This document shows, piece by piece, positions 43,963 to 50,758 of a stretch of DNA of 64,000 nucleotides. Position numbers and translations under genes: made by a program. The notes under the pieces were generated by a model, which did no database searches, was not told where the DNA came from, and saw only the letters and a list, made by a program, of their open reading frames with translations. Location of the stretch: NCBI GenBank assembly GCA_963731665.1, contig CAVSWP010000011.1, forward strand, positions 682,001 through 746,000. Direction: 5' to 3'. Within the stretch, counting starts at the first letter, position 1; every line of letters starts with the position of its first letter. Origin of the DNA: Chersky-840 sp035604715 (GTDB lineage Bacteria; Actinomycetota; Acidimicrobiia; Acidimicrobiales; UBA8190).

Positions 43963-44754
43963 ATGAAGATCGAGGGCGCGCACATCCTGGTGACGGGGGC
44001 GTCATCGGGGATCGGCCAAGCGCTGGCTCCCCTATTGGCGGCGCGCGGTGCCACCGTGGGCATCGCGGCGCGCCGGGCCGATCGTCTCGAGGAGACGCTG
44101 GCGCGCTGTCGGGAGCACGCGCCGGGGTCGCGCCTGTGGGTGGTCGACCTGTCCGACGTCGACGCCGCGGTGGCCCTCGTACACGACGCCTGGGACGCCT
44201 TCGGGGGGCTCGACTGCCTGGTGAACAACGCCGCGCTGGGCAAGCGCAAGCTGGTGGCCGATCACACCCCCGAGGACCTCGAGGTGGTGATGCGCACCAA
44301 CTTCATGTCGCCCATCCGCATGAACCTGGCCGTGCTCCCGCTCATGCTGGCGCGCGGCTCGGGGACCATCGTGAACGTGGCCAGTGGCGGGGGCCGGTTC
44401 GGGATCGTGCATGAGTCGGCGTACTGCGCGGCGAAGTTCGCCATGACGGGCTGGACCGAGGTGGCCGCCATGGACCTGGCCGATACGCCCATCGAGGTGA
44501 AGCTGATCCAGCCCGGGGCCATCGCCACCGAGATCTGGATACCCCAGCCCGGTGAGCTCCCGGGACTGCCCGGGGCCGAGTTTGTCAGCGCCGAGCAGTG
44601 CGCGGCGGGGATCGCCGACGCGCTCGAGACCGAGGGCGTCGAGTTCTTCGTCCCCGCCGAGCTCAAGGTGCACGTGGACTACAAGAACAGCGACCTGGCG
44701 GGGTGGATCGAGCTCATGAGTGCGTTGGGACGGGCCAAGGAGACCGCCGGCTGA
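43963..44754 (+). CDS. short-chain dehydrogenase/reductase (paralogue of the gene at 33624)
   Basis: 263-residue SDR beginning MKIEGAHILVTGASSGIGQA. Motif residues 11-18, NNAA in place of NNAG at 88-91, catalytic Y154 and K158 in SAYCAAKFAMTGW. It is collinear with the SDR at 33624-34403, so the two are in-genome paralogues. The Ala in NNAA is a mild change that other SDRs tolerate. Its 3' end overlaps the convergent PNPOx-like gene by 41 bases. Confidence 0.9.
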   Translation: MKIEGAHILVTGASSGIGQALAPLLAARGATVGIAARRADRLEETLARCREHAPGSRLWVVDLSDVDAAVALVHDAWDAFGGLDCLVNNAALGKRKLVADHTPEDLEVVMRTNFMSPIRMNLAVLPLMLARGSGTIVNVASGGGRFGIVHESAYCAAKFAMTGWTEVAAMDLADTPIEVKLIQPGAIATEIWIPQPGELPGLPGAEFVSAEQCAAGIADALETEGVEFFVPAELKVHVDYKNSDLAGWIELMSALGRAKETAG

Positions 44755-45160
44755 AGCGCCGCCCGGAGACCATGCCGGGGAGGATGGCGATGACGTGGGC
44801 CCCGGGGCCGGGCTCCCACAGGTCGGGGGCCCGCTCCAGGGCCGAAGCCACGGCGTCGACGTCGCGGACGTCGCGCGCCACCCCCACCACCAGCACGCTC
44901 CACCCGCCGGTCCAGTCGGGGTCCACGTCGTCGACCTCGAAGGCCACCACGGTGTCGGCCACCGCGGCGTGCAGGTCGGTGCCATCCCCGGCACGAAAGA
45001 CGACCTGCCCGTCGAGCAACCGGTAGTGGACGGGGAAGATGGCCGGCACCGCCCCGACGGTCACCGCCACGCGCCCCAGGCGCGCGCCGGCCAACAGCTC
45101 TAGGCACTGCTCCGCCACGAGAACCTCGAGGCCCTCGGTGTCGGTGAGCACACGATCCAC
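44714..45160 (-). CDS. pyridoxamine 5'-phosphate oxidase-like flavin-binding protein
   Basis: 148-residue protein with a split-barrel fold: LAGARLGRVAVTVGAVPAIF, VHYRLLDGQVVFRAGDGT and VVAFEVDDVDPDWTGGWSVL. Actinobacterial relatives bind FMN or F420 and act as small reductases, and several are simple cofactor carriers. The active-site residues of true PNPOx are absent. It overlaps the SDR on the other strand and is divergent from the disulfide oxidoreductase with about 100 bases between. Confidence 0.82.
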   Translation of the reverse strand: MDRVLTDTEGLEVLVAEQCLELLAGARLGRVAVTVGAVPAIFPVHYRLLDGQVVFRAGDGTDLHAAVADTVVAFEVDDVDPDWTGGWSVLVVGVARDVRDVDAVASALERAPDLWEPGPGAHVIAILPGMVSGRRFSRRSPWPVPTHS

Positions 45161-45259
45161 CTTGGCCTCCCTGCGCCGACCCGGCTAGAGGCCAACGACC
45201 CCACTCACCGGGCGTTCGGTAGGTTCGGCCCGGGGACCGACCGGACCGGGGGAGACGCC

Positions 45260-46627
45260 GTGACCGACGTGGTGGACGTGGTGGTGCTGGGTCTGGGGCC
45301 CGGCGGCGAGGAGGTGGCCGGGCGCCTGGCCCAGGCCGGCCTCGAGGTGGTGGGCATCGAGGGGAAGCTGCTCGGCGGGGAGTGCCCCTACTGGGGGTGC
45401 GTCCCCTCCAAGATGATGATCCGGGCCGGCAACCTCCTGGCCGAGGCGCGCCGGGTGCCGGGCATGGCGGGGGCCTCCACCGTCACCCCCGACTGGACGC
45501 CGGTGGCCCGGCGCATCCGCGACGAGGCCACCGACAACTGGAACGACCAGGTGGCCGTGGACCGCTTCGTGAGCAAGGGCGGGCGGTTCGTGCGGGGCTG
45601 GGGTCGCCTCGACGGGCCGCGGCGCGTGGTGGTGGGCACCGACGCCTACGAGGCGCGCCGGGCGGTGGTGGTGTCCGTCGGGGCCAAGGCGTGGGCGCCC
45701 CCCATCCCCGGCCTGGCCGAGTTGGCCGGCACCTACTGGACCAACCGCGACGCCATCGAGGCCGACGCCCTCCCGGGCTCGCTGGTGGTGCTGGGGGGTG
45801 GGGCCATCGGGGTGGAGCTGGGGCAGATGTTCGCCCGCTTCGGCACCGAGGTGTCCATCGTGGAGGGCGCCGAGCGGCTGTTGGCCCCGGAGGAGCCGGA
45901 GTCGGCCACGCTCGTGACCGAGGTGCTGCGGGGCGAGGGCCTCGAGCTCCACACCTCGGCGAGCATCACCGCCGTGCACCACGACGGGGGGCGCTTCACC
46001 CTGGAGCTCGACGGGGACGCCCCCGTCAGCGGGGAGCGCCTCCTGGTGGCCACGGGCCGGCGCCCCGACCTGGCGGCCATCAACGCGGCCAGCATCGGCG
46101 TCAACGAGCACGCCCACGGGATGGCCGTGGACGACCACCTGCGCGTCACCGAGGGCGTATGGGCCGTGGGGGACGTCACCGGCGTGGGGGCGTTCACCCA
46201 CGTGTCGATGTACCAGGCCAACATCGCGCTGCGCGACATCCTGGGCGAGGACCCCGCCCCGGCCGAGTACCGGGCGCTGCCGCGCGTGACGTTCACCGAC
46301 CCCGAGGTGGGCTCGGTGGGCCTGAGCGAAGCCGCGGCGCGCGCCCAGGGCCTGGCCGTGCGGGTGGGGATCTACCCCGTGCCCGAGTCGACGCGGGGAT
46401 GGATCCACAAGGTGGGCAACCAGGGCTTCATCAAGCTCGTCGAGGACACCGGCCGCGGCGTGCTGGTGGGCGCCACCTCGGCCGGGCCCGCCGGCGGCGA
46501 GGTGCTGTCCATGCTCACCCTGGCCATCCACGCCGAGGTTCCCGTGGCGCGGCTTCGGCAGATGATCTACGCCTATCCGACCTTTCACCGGGCCGTGGAG
46601 GCGGCGCTCACCGACTTGGTTTCGTGA
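45260..46627 (+). CDS. class I pyridine nucleotide-disulfide oxidoreductase (Lpd/MerA-like)
   Basis: 455-residue flavoprotein. FAD motif VVVLGLGPGGEEVAGRLA, redox-active pair in GGECPYWGCVPSK, NAD(P) motif LVVLGGGAIGVELGQMF, second FAD motif GVWAVGDVTGVGAF. The C-terminal interface reads YAYPTFHRAVEAAL, where Lpd has HAHPTxxE, so the usual base histidine is displaced. That argues against lipoamide dehydrogenase and for a thiol, mycothione-like or uncharacterised reductase. No lipoyl enzymes are nearby. Confidence 0.9.
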   Translation: MTDVVDVVVLGLGPGGEEVAGRLAQAGLEVVGIEGKLLGGECPYWGCVPSKMMIRAGNLLAEARRVPGMAGASTVTPDWTPVARRIRDEATDNWNDQVAVDRFVSKGGRFVRGWGRLDGPRRVVVGTDAYEARRAVVVSVGAKAWAPPIPGLAELAGTYWTNRDAIEADALPGSLVVLGGGAIGVELGQMFARFGTEVSIVEGAERLLAPEEPESATLVTEVLRGEGLELHTSASITAVHHDGGRFTLELDGDAPVSGERLLVATGRRPDLAAINAASIGVNEHAHGMAVDDHLRVTEGVWAVGDVTGVGAFTHVSMYQANIALRDILGEDPAPAEYRALPRVTFTDPEVGSVGLSEAAARAQGLAVRVGIYPVPESTRGWIHKVGNQGFIKLVEDTGRGVLVGATSAGPAGGEVLSMLTLAIHAEVPVARLRQMIYAYPTFHRAVEAALTDLVS

Positions 46628-46883
46628 TGGCAGCAGCGTCGTGATGGCGGTGAAGAGACGCCGTCAATGCGTCTTCGGCCTGATCTCCGACCTGCGGCGA
46701 CGCTCGAAATGCCGCCGTGCCCTCGCGTGTCAGATCTGTGTCACATTCTTCGGTGTACGAGGGAGCATCGGGAAAGACCGGCTTTCTCGCCTCGGTGACC
46801 GAGTTGCTCTGCAGGGGACCAGGGTGGGGTCGAAGATCTCGTGAGTCCGTTCATCAAGTTGGAGCCGGGGACTGCCATACGCG
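46628..46883. other. intergenic stretch without a recognisable gene
   Basis: 256 bases between the oxidoreductase and the terminator. Short open frames exist, but they lack ribosome sites and protein character. This probably marks the left margin of the hip island. No copy of the tRNA-Ile fragment found at 49118 could be seen here. Confidence 0.5.
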
Positions 46884-46911
46884 AAAGGGCCGCCCCGCGG
46901 GGCGGCCCTTT
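46884..46911. terminator. perfect 28-base palindromic hairpin, probable bidirectional terminator
   Basis: Two 14-base arms, AAAGGGCCGCCCCG and its exact complement, with AAA/TTT ends. The stem can form on either strand. It lies 25 bases beyond the inferred stop of the minus-strand winged-helix gene. The following T-run is short. Confidence 0.75.
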
Positions 46912-46935
46912 GATTCAACGGTGGGATCGGGCTGC

Positions 46936-47240
46936 TCAGGCCGCGCCCTGCTGGAGCTTTTCGAGGCGCTCCTGCCCGCCTCGGTGAGCCAACGGCCGTC
47001 GTTCTTGAGAACGAGGAGCGCGGCGGCGTAGTAGCCCGCCGTCCCTCGGGGGTCCATCCCGGCCTCCTTGGCGGACCGGCTCACCTCGGCGGCGGTCGCT
47101 GCGCGGCCCTGGGCGTTCACCTCGGCGATCCGCTCCAGCAAGATGCCCATGCTCTGGGCACTGCCTGGCGTGGGCACCGCCCTAAGGCCGCCCTGGACCG
47201 AGGGTGCCATCGAGGCCTCGATCTCATCGGCAAACGCCAC
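46936..47240 (-). pseudogene. small winged-helix-like protein, divergent from hipBA, one-base frameshift near its end
   Basis: About 101 residues: MAFADEIEASMAPSVQGGLR, a helix LLERIAEVNAQGRAATAAEV, then GTAGYYAAALLVLKNDGRW and LTEAG. The uninterrupted frame after LTEAG reads a poor Arg/Ser-rich tail through the terminator to 46854. Adding one G to the GGG complementary to 46975-46977 gives QERLEKLQQGAA and a TGA at 46936-46938, just before the hairpin. The RWLTEAGQERLEKL end resembles a winged-helix wing plus helix. It shares a 70-base promoter region with hipB. Function unknown; it may regulate or accompany the toxin pair. Confidence 0.55.
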
Positions 47241-47310
47241 CCGGCGTAGACAATATATTGTCTTTTAGACAGCTAACTGCTATTTTATTGTCTATCCAAG
47301 GAGGGAGATC
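47241..47310. promoter_or_regulatory. divergent promoter/operator of hipBA with palindromic half-sites
   Basis: Very AT-rich for this genome. It holds the perfect 16-base palindrome AGACAATATATTGTCT (47248-47263), a second TAGACA at 47266-47271, and the matching TGTCTA at 47289-47294. The half-site TAGACA/TGTCTA therefore occurs four times, counting TAGACA at 47247-47252 and TGTCTT at 47259-47264. Likely HipB binding sites. AAGGAGG at 47298-47304 is the hipB ribosome site. Confidence 0.75.
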
Positions 47311-47643
47311 ATGCGCCAGACACACGCTCATTCTCGCGCCACACTCGAGGCCACCCGCCTCCTCGGGCTCGAGATCGCCCGGGCCCGGCGTGCCCGACGC
47401 TGGACCGCGGCGGACCTCGCCGAGCGAGCCGGGATCTCGGTGGTGACGTTGCGCAAGGTGGAGCGCGGTGATCCGACTGTGGCGCTCGGCACCGCCTTTG
47501 AAGTAGCGACGTTGCTGGGCATCCCCCTCTTCGGTGCCTCCCGCGAGGAGCTTCTCGCGCTGACCACCCGTGGCCGCGAGCGCCTGGCGCTCTTGCCAGC
47601 GCGGGTCCGCCAGCCCATGGCCGAGGTCCATGATGCCTTCTGA
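47311..47643 (+). CDS. hipB: HipB-like XRE-family antitoxin/repressor
   Basis: 110-residue protein starting ATG 47311 with AAGGAGG 6 bases before. It has a helix-turn-helix domain: LGLEIARARRARRWTAADLA, ERAGISVVTLRKVERGDP. The position before hipA with a 14-base overlap and the palindromic operator upstream support an antitoxin that binds DNA and holds HipA inactive. The C-terminus, beyond residue 80, is the likely HipA contact. Confidence 0.9.
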   Translation: MRQTHAHSRATLEATRLLGLEIARARRARRWTAADLAERAGISVVTLRKVERGDPTVALGTAFEVATLLGIPLFGASREELLALTTRGRERLALLPARVRQPMAEVHDAF

Positions 47644-48901
47644 GCCCGCCCGCGCCTACATCTGGGCCTGGCTGCCCGACACCACCGAGCCGGTAGTGGC
47701 AGGGGTCCTTGAGCCCGCCGGTGAGCTCTTCGAATTCACCTACGGCCGTAGCTACCTGGAGCGCTCTAACGCTATTGCGCTCTATCCCGAGCTGCCGCTC
47801 CAACAGGGCCGTCAGCGTCCGCCCGGGGGCATGGTGGTCGCCGGGGTCATCCAGGACGCCGGGCCGGACTCGTGGGGCCAGCGTGTTCTAATGCACCGCC
47901 TGCTCGGCCGGGCGCGCCATGGGGACGACCCGGCGGAGCTTGGCCTGCTCACCTACCTACTCGAGTCGGCCTCCAACCGCACCGGTGCCCTCGACTTCCA
48001 GACAAGCCCGGAGGAGTACGTGGCCCGGGAGTCGGGTGGGACGCTCCAAGAGCTGCTCACAGCGGCCGAGCGCTTCGATGCCGGTGAGCCCTTGTCACCC
48101 GAGTTGGACGCCGCGCTCCTAGGAGGCTCGTCTCTGGGTGGTGCACGCCCGAAGGCGACCTTGATCGACGAGCAGGGTCGCCAGCTCATCGCCAAGTTCT
48201 CGTCGGTGCAGGACCGCTATCCGGTCGTGAAGGCCGAGGGCATGGCCTTGGAGCTAGCGCGCCGGGTCGGGCTCACCGTCGCGAATACCGAGGTGGTCGA
48301 GTGCCTGGGGCGCGACGTCCTCATTGCCGAGCGCTTTGACCGGACCGCTACGCCCGGCGAGCGAAGGATGATGGTCTCGGCACTCACGATCCTCGAGCTT
48401 GACGAGATGAACGGTCGCTATGCCACCTACTTCGACCTGGCCGATGTGATACGGGCCCGATTTGTCAACGCCAAGGCGACGCTGCGAGAACTGTTCTCGC
48501 GCATCGTCTTCAACATCTGCGTTGGCAACACCGATGACCATGCCAAAAACCACTCCGCCTTCTGGGACGGGAAGATGCTCGAGCTAACCCCGGCCTATGA
48601 CCTGACCCCGATCGTCCGGACCGGCGGTGAGGCACGCCAGGCGATGGCCATCGGCCGCGACGGCTATCAAATGAGCCAGCTCGCCGGCTGCGTCCCGCAG
48701 GCCGAGACCTATTTTCTGAGCCCGGCCGAGGCCAAGGAGATCATCGACGGCCACCTCGAGGTGATCCGGACGCAGTGCGCGGAAGCGGCGGACGCAGCGC
48801 GACTCACGAAGATCGAGCGGGACAACCTCTGGGGGTCGGCGATCTTGAATCCCTATGCCCTAGAGGGATACCCGTTGGGTGTCGACGTCGGGAAACACTG
48901 A
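47630..48901 (+). CDS. hipA: HipA-type serine/threonine kinase toxin
   Basis: 423-residue HipA kinase. The start is ATG 47630, or the adjoining ATG 47633. The N-terminal domain ends near residue 120. The core has GGSSLGGARPKATLID (nucleotide loop), QLIAKFSS (lysine), RDVLIAERFDR and the catalytic loop NICVGNTDDHAKNHS with D302-D303-H304. LTPAYDLTP follows. All catalytic residues are kept, so it should be active. E. coli HipA phosphorylates glutamyl-tRNA synthetase and causes persistence. Codon use (CTA, TTG, ATA, CTT) is less GC-biased than the neighbours, which suggests transfer. Confidence 0.93.
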   Translation: MMPSEPARAYIWAWLPDTTEPVVAGVLEPAGELFEFTYGRSYLERSNAIALYPELPLQQGRQRPPGGMVVAGVIQDAGPDSWGQRVLMHRLLGRARHGDDPAELGLLTYLLESASNRTGALDFQTSPEEYVARESGGTLQELLTAAERFDAGEPLSPELDAALLGGSSLGGARPKATLIDEQGRQLIAKFSSVQDRYPVVKAEGMALELARRVGLTVANTEVVECLGRDVLIAERFDRTATPGERRMMVSALTILELDEMNGRYATYFDLADVIRARFVNAKATLRELFSRIVFNICVGNTDDHAKNHSAFWDGKMLELTPAYDLTPIVRTGGEARQAMAIGRDGYQMSQLAGCVPQAETYFLSPAEAKEIIDGHLEVIRTQCAEAADAARLTKIERDNLWGSAILNPYALEGYPLGVDVGKH

Positions 48902-49117
48902 CACCGGGAACCGGTGGCCGCGACTGCCCCCCTTCGGCCGTCTCGGCTATGTCAGCAGCTTGGAGATCTCATGACAGTGAATCAACGGACAACGAATCGG
49001 GACGACAGCCCAGCGATTCGCCGGGCGGCGGCGACCAACCCTCGGACAGAACTCAAACGCGCCACGTCTCGGTCAAATACGGAAGGGTCTTCCTTCCCCT
49101 CGCTGCCTGTGGCTTTC
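48902..49117. other. intergenic stretch downstream of hipA
   Basis: 216 bases with lower GC than the flanks. A 53-codon frame from ATG 48971 runs into the tRNA fragment and has no family character. No integrase remnant is recognisable. Confidence 0.45.
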
Positions 49118-49161
49118 TGGTGGGGCTAGCTGGAATCGAACCGCGACCTCAGCATTATCAG
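49118..49161 (-). other. 3' fragment of tRNA-Ile (GAT), candidate attachment-site remnant
   Basis: On the minus strand the bases run from the anticodon loop CTGATAA through the T arm (TTCGATT CCAGC) to acceptor TAGCCCC, then A and CCA. The 5' half is missing and one base is lost from the 5' arm of the T stem. It is not a working tRNA. Its first bases, CTGATAA, also contain the TGA stop of pyrE, so the junction is exact to the codon. A 3' tRNA half is a classical product of site-specific integration. Confidence 0.75.
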
Positions 49162-49706
49162 GGCTCGTCGTAGTCGAAGCCGAGGTCGGGCGCCCCCAGC
49201 AGGGCCCGGAAGGTGACGCCCTCGCCCCCGAGGAGCTTCTCCGCGGCGCCGCCCCGGTCCACCACCGCCAACGCCAGCACCACCTCGGCCCCGGCGCCGC
49301 GCACGGCGGTGACCGCCTCGAGCAGCGAGGTGCCCCGGGTGACGGTGTCCTCGGTGACCACCACCTTGTCGCCCGGGTCGAGCGCCCCGGCCACGCGGCC
49401 CCCGCCCCCGTGGTCCTTGTCCTGCTTGCGAACGCTGAAGGCCTTGAGTGCCCGGCCCCGGGTGGCGGCCACCCCGGCGGTGACGAAGGCGACGGGGTCG
49501 GCCCCCATGGTGAGCCCGCCGATGGCGGTGGCCTCGTCGGGCAGGGCGGCGAGCACGGCCTCGGCCACCAGCAGCATGCCGCCGGGACGGCACACGGTCT
49601 GCTTGGAGTCGATGAACCACGTGGACTTGCGCCCCGACTTCAAGGTGAAGTCCCCCGTCTTCACCGAATGGGCCAGCAGGTGGTCGCGCAGCGCCTCGAG
49701 CGTCAC
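49158..49706 (-). CDS. pyrE: orotate phosphoribosyltransferase
   Basis: 182-residue type I PRTase starting at GTG 49706. SVKTGDFTLKSGRKSTWFID and GGLTMGADPVAFVTAG are characteristic, and the PRPP loop is VVVTEDTVTRGTSLLEAV with the catalytic lysines in VRKQDKDHG. It makes OMP from orotate. It overlaps purM by 4 bases (GTGA), mixing pyrimidine and purine synthesis in one operon. Its stop codon TGA lies in the tRNA-Ile fragment. Confidence 0.94.
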   Translation of the reverse strand: MTLEALRDHLLAHSVKTGDFTLKSGRKSTWFIDSKQTVCRPGGMLLVAEAVLAALPDEATAIGGLTMGADPVAFVTAGVAATRGRALKAFSVRKQDKDHGGGGRVAGALDPGDKVVVTEDTVTRGTSLLEAVTAVRGAGAEVVLALAVVDRGGAAEKLLGGEGVTFRALLGAPDLGFDYDEP

Positions 49707-50758
49707 CGCCGCCCTCCCATGTGCACCTGGCCGGAGCCCTCGGTGACGGCGCCGATGACCACGGCCGGGCTCCCCTCCGCCTCCAGCGCCTCGACCGCCG
49801 CGGGCCCGTCGGTGGCGGCCACCACCATGACCATGCCGATGCCCAGGTTGAACACCCGGGCCATCTCGGCGTCGTCGACGTCGCCGTGGCGACGGATCTC
49901 GCCGAAGATCCGGGGCTCGTCCCACAACACCGGCTCCACCACGGCGTCGGCGTCGGCGGGGAGCACGCGCACCAGGTTGCCGGGGATGCCCCCCCCGGTG
50001 ACGTGGGCCACGGCGTGGGCGTCGACCTCGTCCAGGGCGCGCAGCACGGCGGGGGTGTAGATCTCCGACGGCTCCAGCAGCTCCTCGGCCAGGGTGTGGT
50101 CGGCACCGGACCAGGCGGGACCGTCGAGGCGGAGCCCGGCCCGCTCGAGCAGGACGTGGCGCGCCAAGGTGTAGCCGTTGCAGCGCAGGCCTGGTGACGC
50201 CAGCCCCACCAGCACGTCGCCCACCGCCACACGACCCGGTCCCAGCATGGCGTCGCGCTCCACCGCCCCCACGGCGAAGCCGGCCAGGTCGAACTGGCCG
50301 AGGGGGAGCGTGCCGGGGTGCTCGGCCATCTCGCCGCCCAGCAGGGCGCAGCCCGCCCGGCGACACCCGGCGGCCACCCCGGCCACGAGGTCCTCCATCT
50401 GCTGGGGGTCGAGCTTGCCGGTGGTGATGTAGTCGAGGAGGAACAGCGGCTCGGCCCCCGCGCACACGATGTCGTCCACGCACATGGCCACCAGGTCGAT
50501 GCCGATGGTGTCGTAGCGACCGACCGCCGCGGCCACCAGGGCCTTGGTCCCCACCCCGTCGGTGGAGGACACCAGCACCGGTTGGCGGTAGCGGGCGGGG
50601 TCGAAGGCGAAGCTCCCGCCGAAGGCGCCGATGCCGCCGATCACCTCGGGGCGCGCCGTGGAGGCCACCAGGTCACGGATGCGGGCCACGGCGCTGTCGC
50701 CGGCGTCGATGTCCACCCCCGCGCCGGCGTAGGTGGCCCCCGGGCGCTTCTTGGTCAT
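49703..50758 (-). CDS. purM: phosphoribosylformylglycinamidine cyclo-ligase (AIR synthetase)
   Basis: 351-residue protein. YAGAGVDIDAGDSAV, the STDGVGTKALVA loop, LDYITTGKLDPQ, LLGGEMAEHPG and HVTGGGIPGNLVR are PurM landmarks. It makes AIR from FGAM with ATP, the fifth step of purine synthesis. The ATG overlaps the purF stop (ATGA). Confidence 0.96.
   Translation of the reverse strand: MTKKRPGATYAGAGVDIDAGDSAVARIRDLVASTARPEVIGGIGAFGGSFAFDPARYRQPVLVSSTDGVGTKALVAAAVGRYDTIGIDLVAMCVDDIVCAGAEPLFLLDYITTGKLDPQQMEDLVAGVAAGCRRAGCALLGGEMAEHPGTLPLGQFDLAGFAVGAVERDAMLGPGRVAVGDVLVGLASPGLRCNGYTLARHVLLERAGLRLDGPAWSGADHTLAEELLEPSEIYTPAVLRALDEVDAHAVAHVTGGGIPGNLVRVLPADADAVVEPVLWDEPRIFGEIRRHGDVDDAEMARVFNLGIGMVMVVAATDGPAAVEALEAEGSPAVVIGAVTEGSGQVHMGGRR

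Noticed and set aside
46641..46844. A 67-codon plus-strand frame after the disulfide oxidoreductase gene
   Set aside because: No ribosome site, no family resemblance, and composition unlike a soluble protein. Treated as intergenic.
48775..49173. A plus-strand frame ending in GLAGIEPRPQHYQGSS
   Set aside because: This ending is the well-known false translation of a tRNA gene on the other strand. It helped to reveal the tRNA-Ile fragment.
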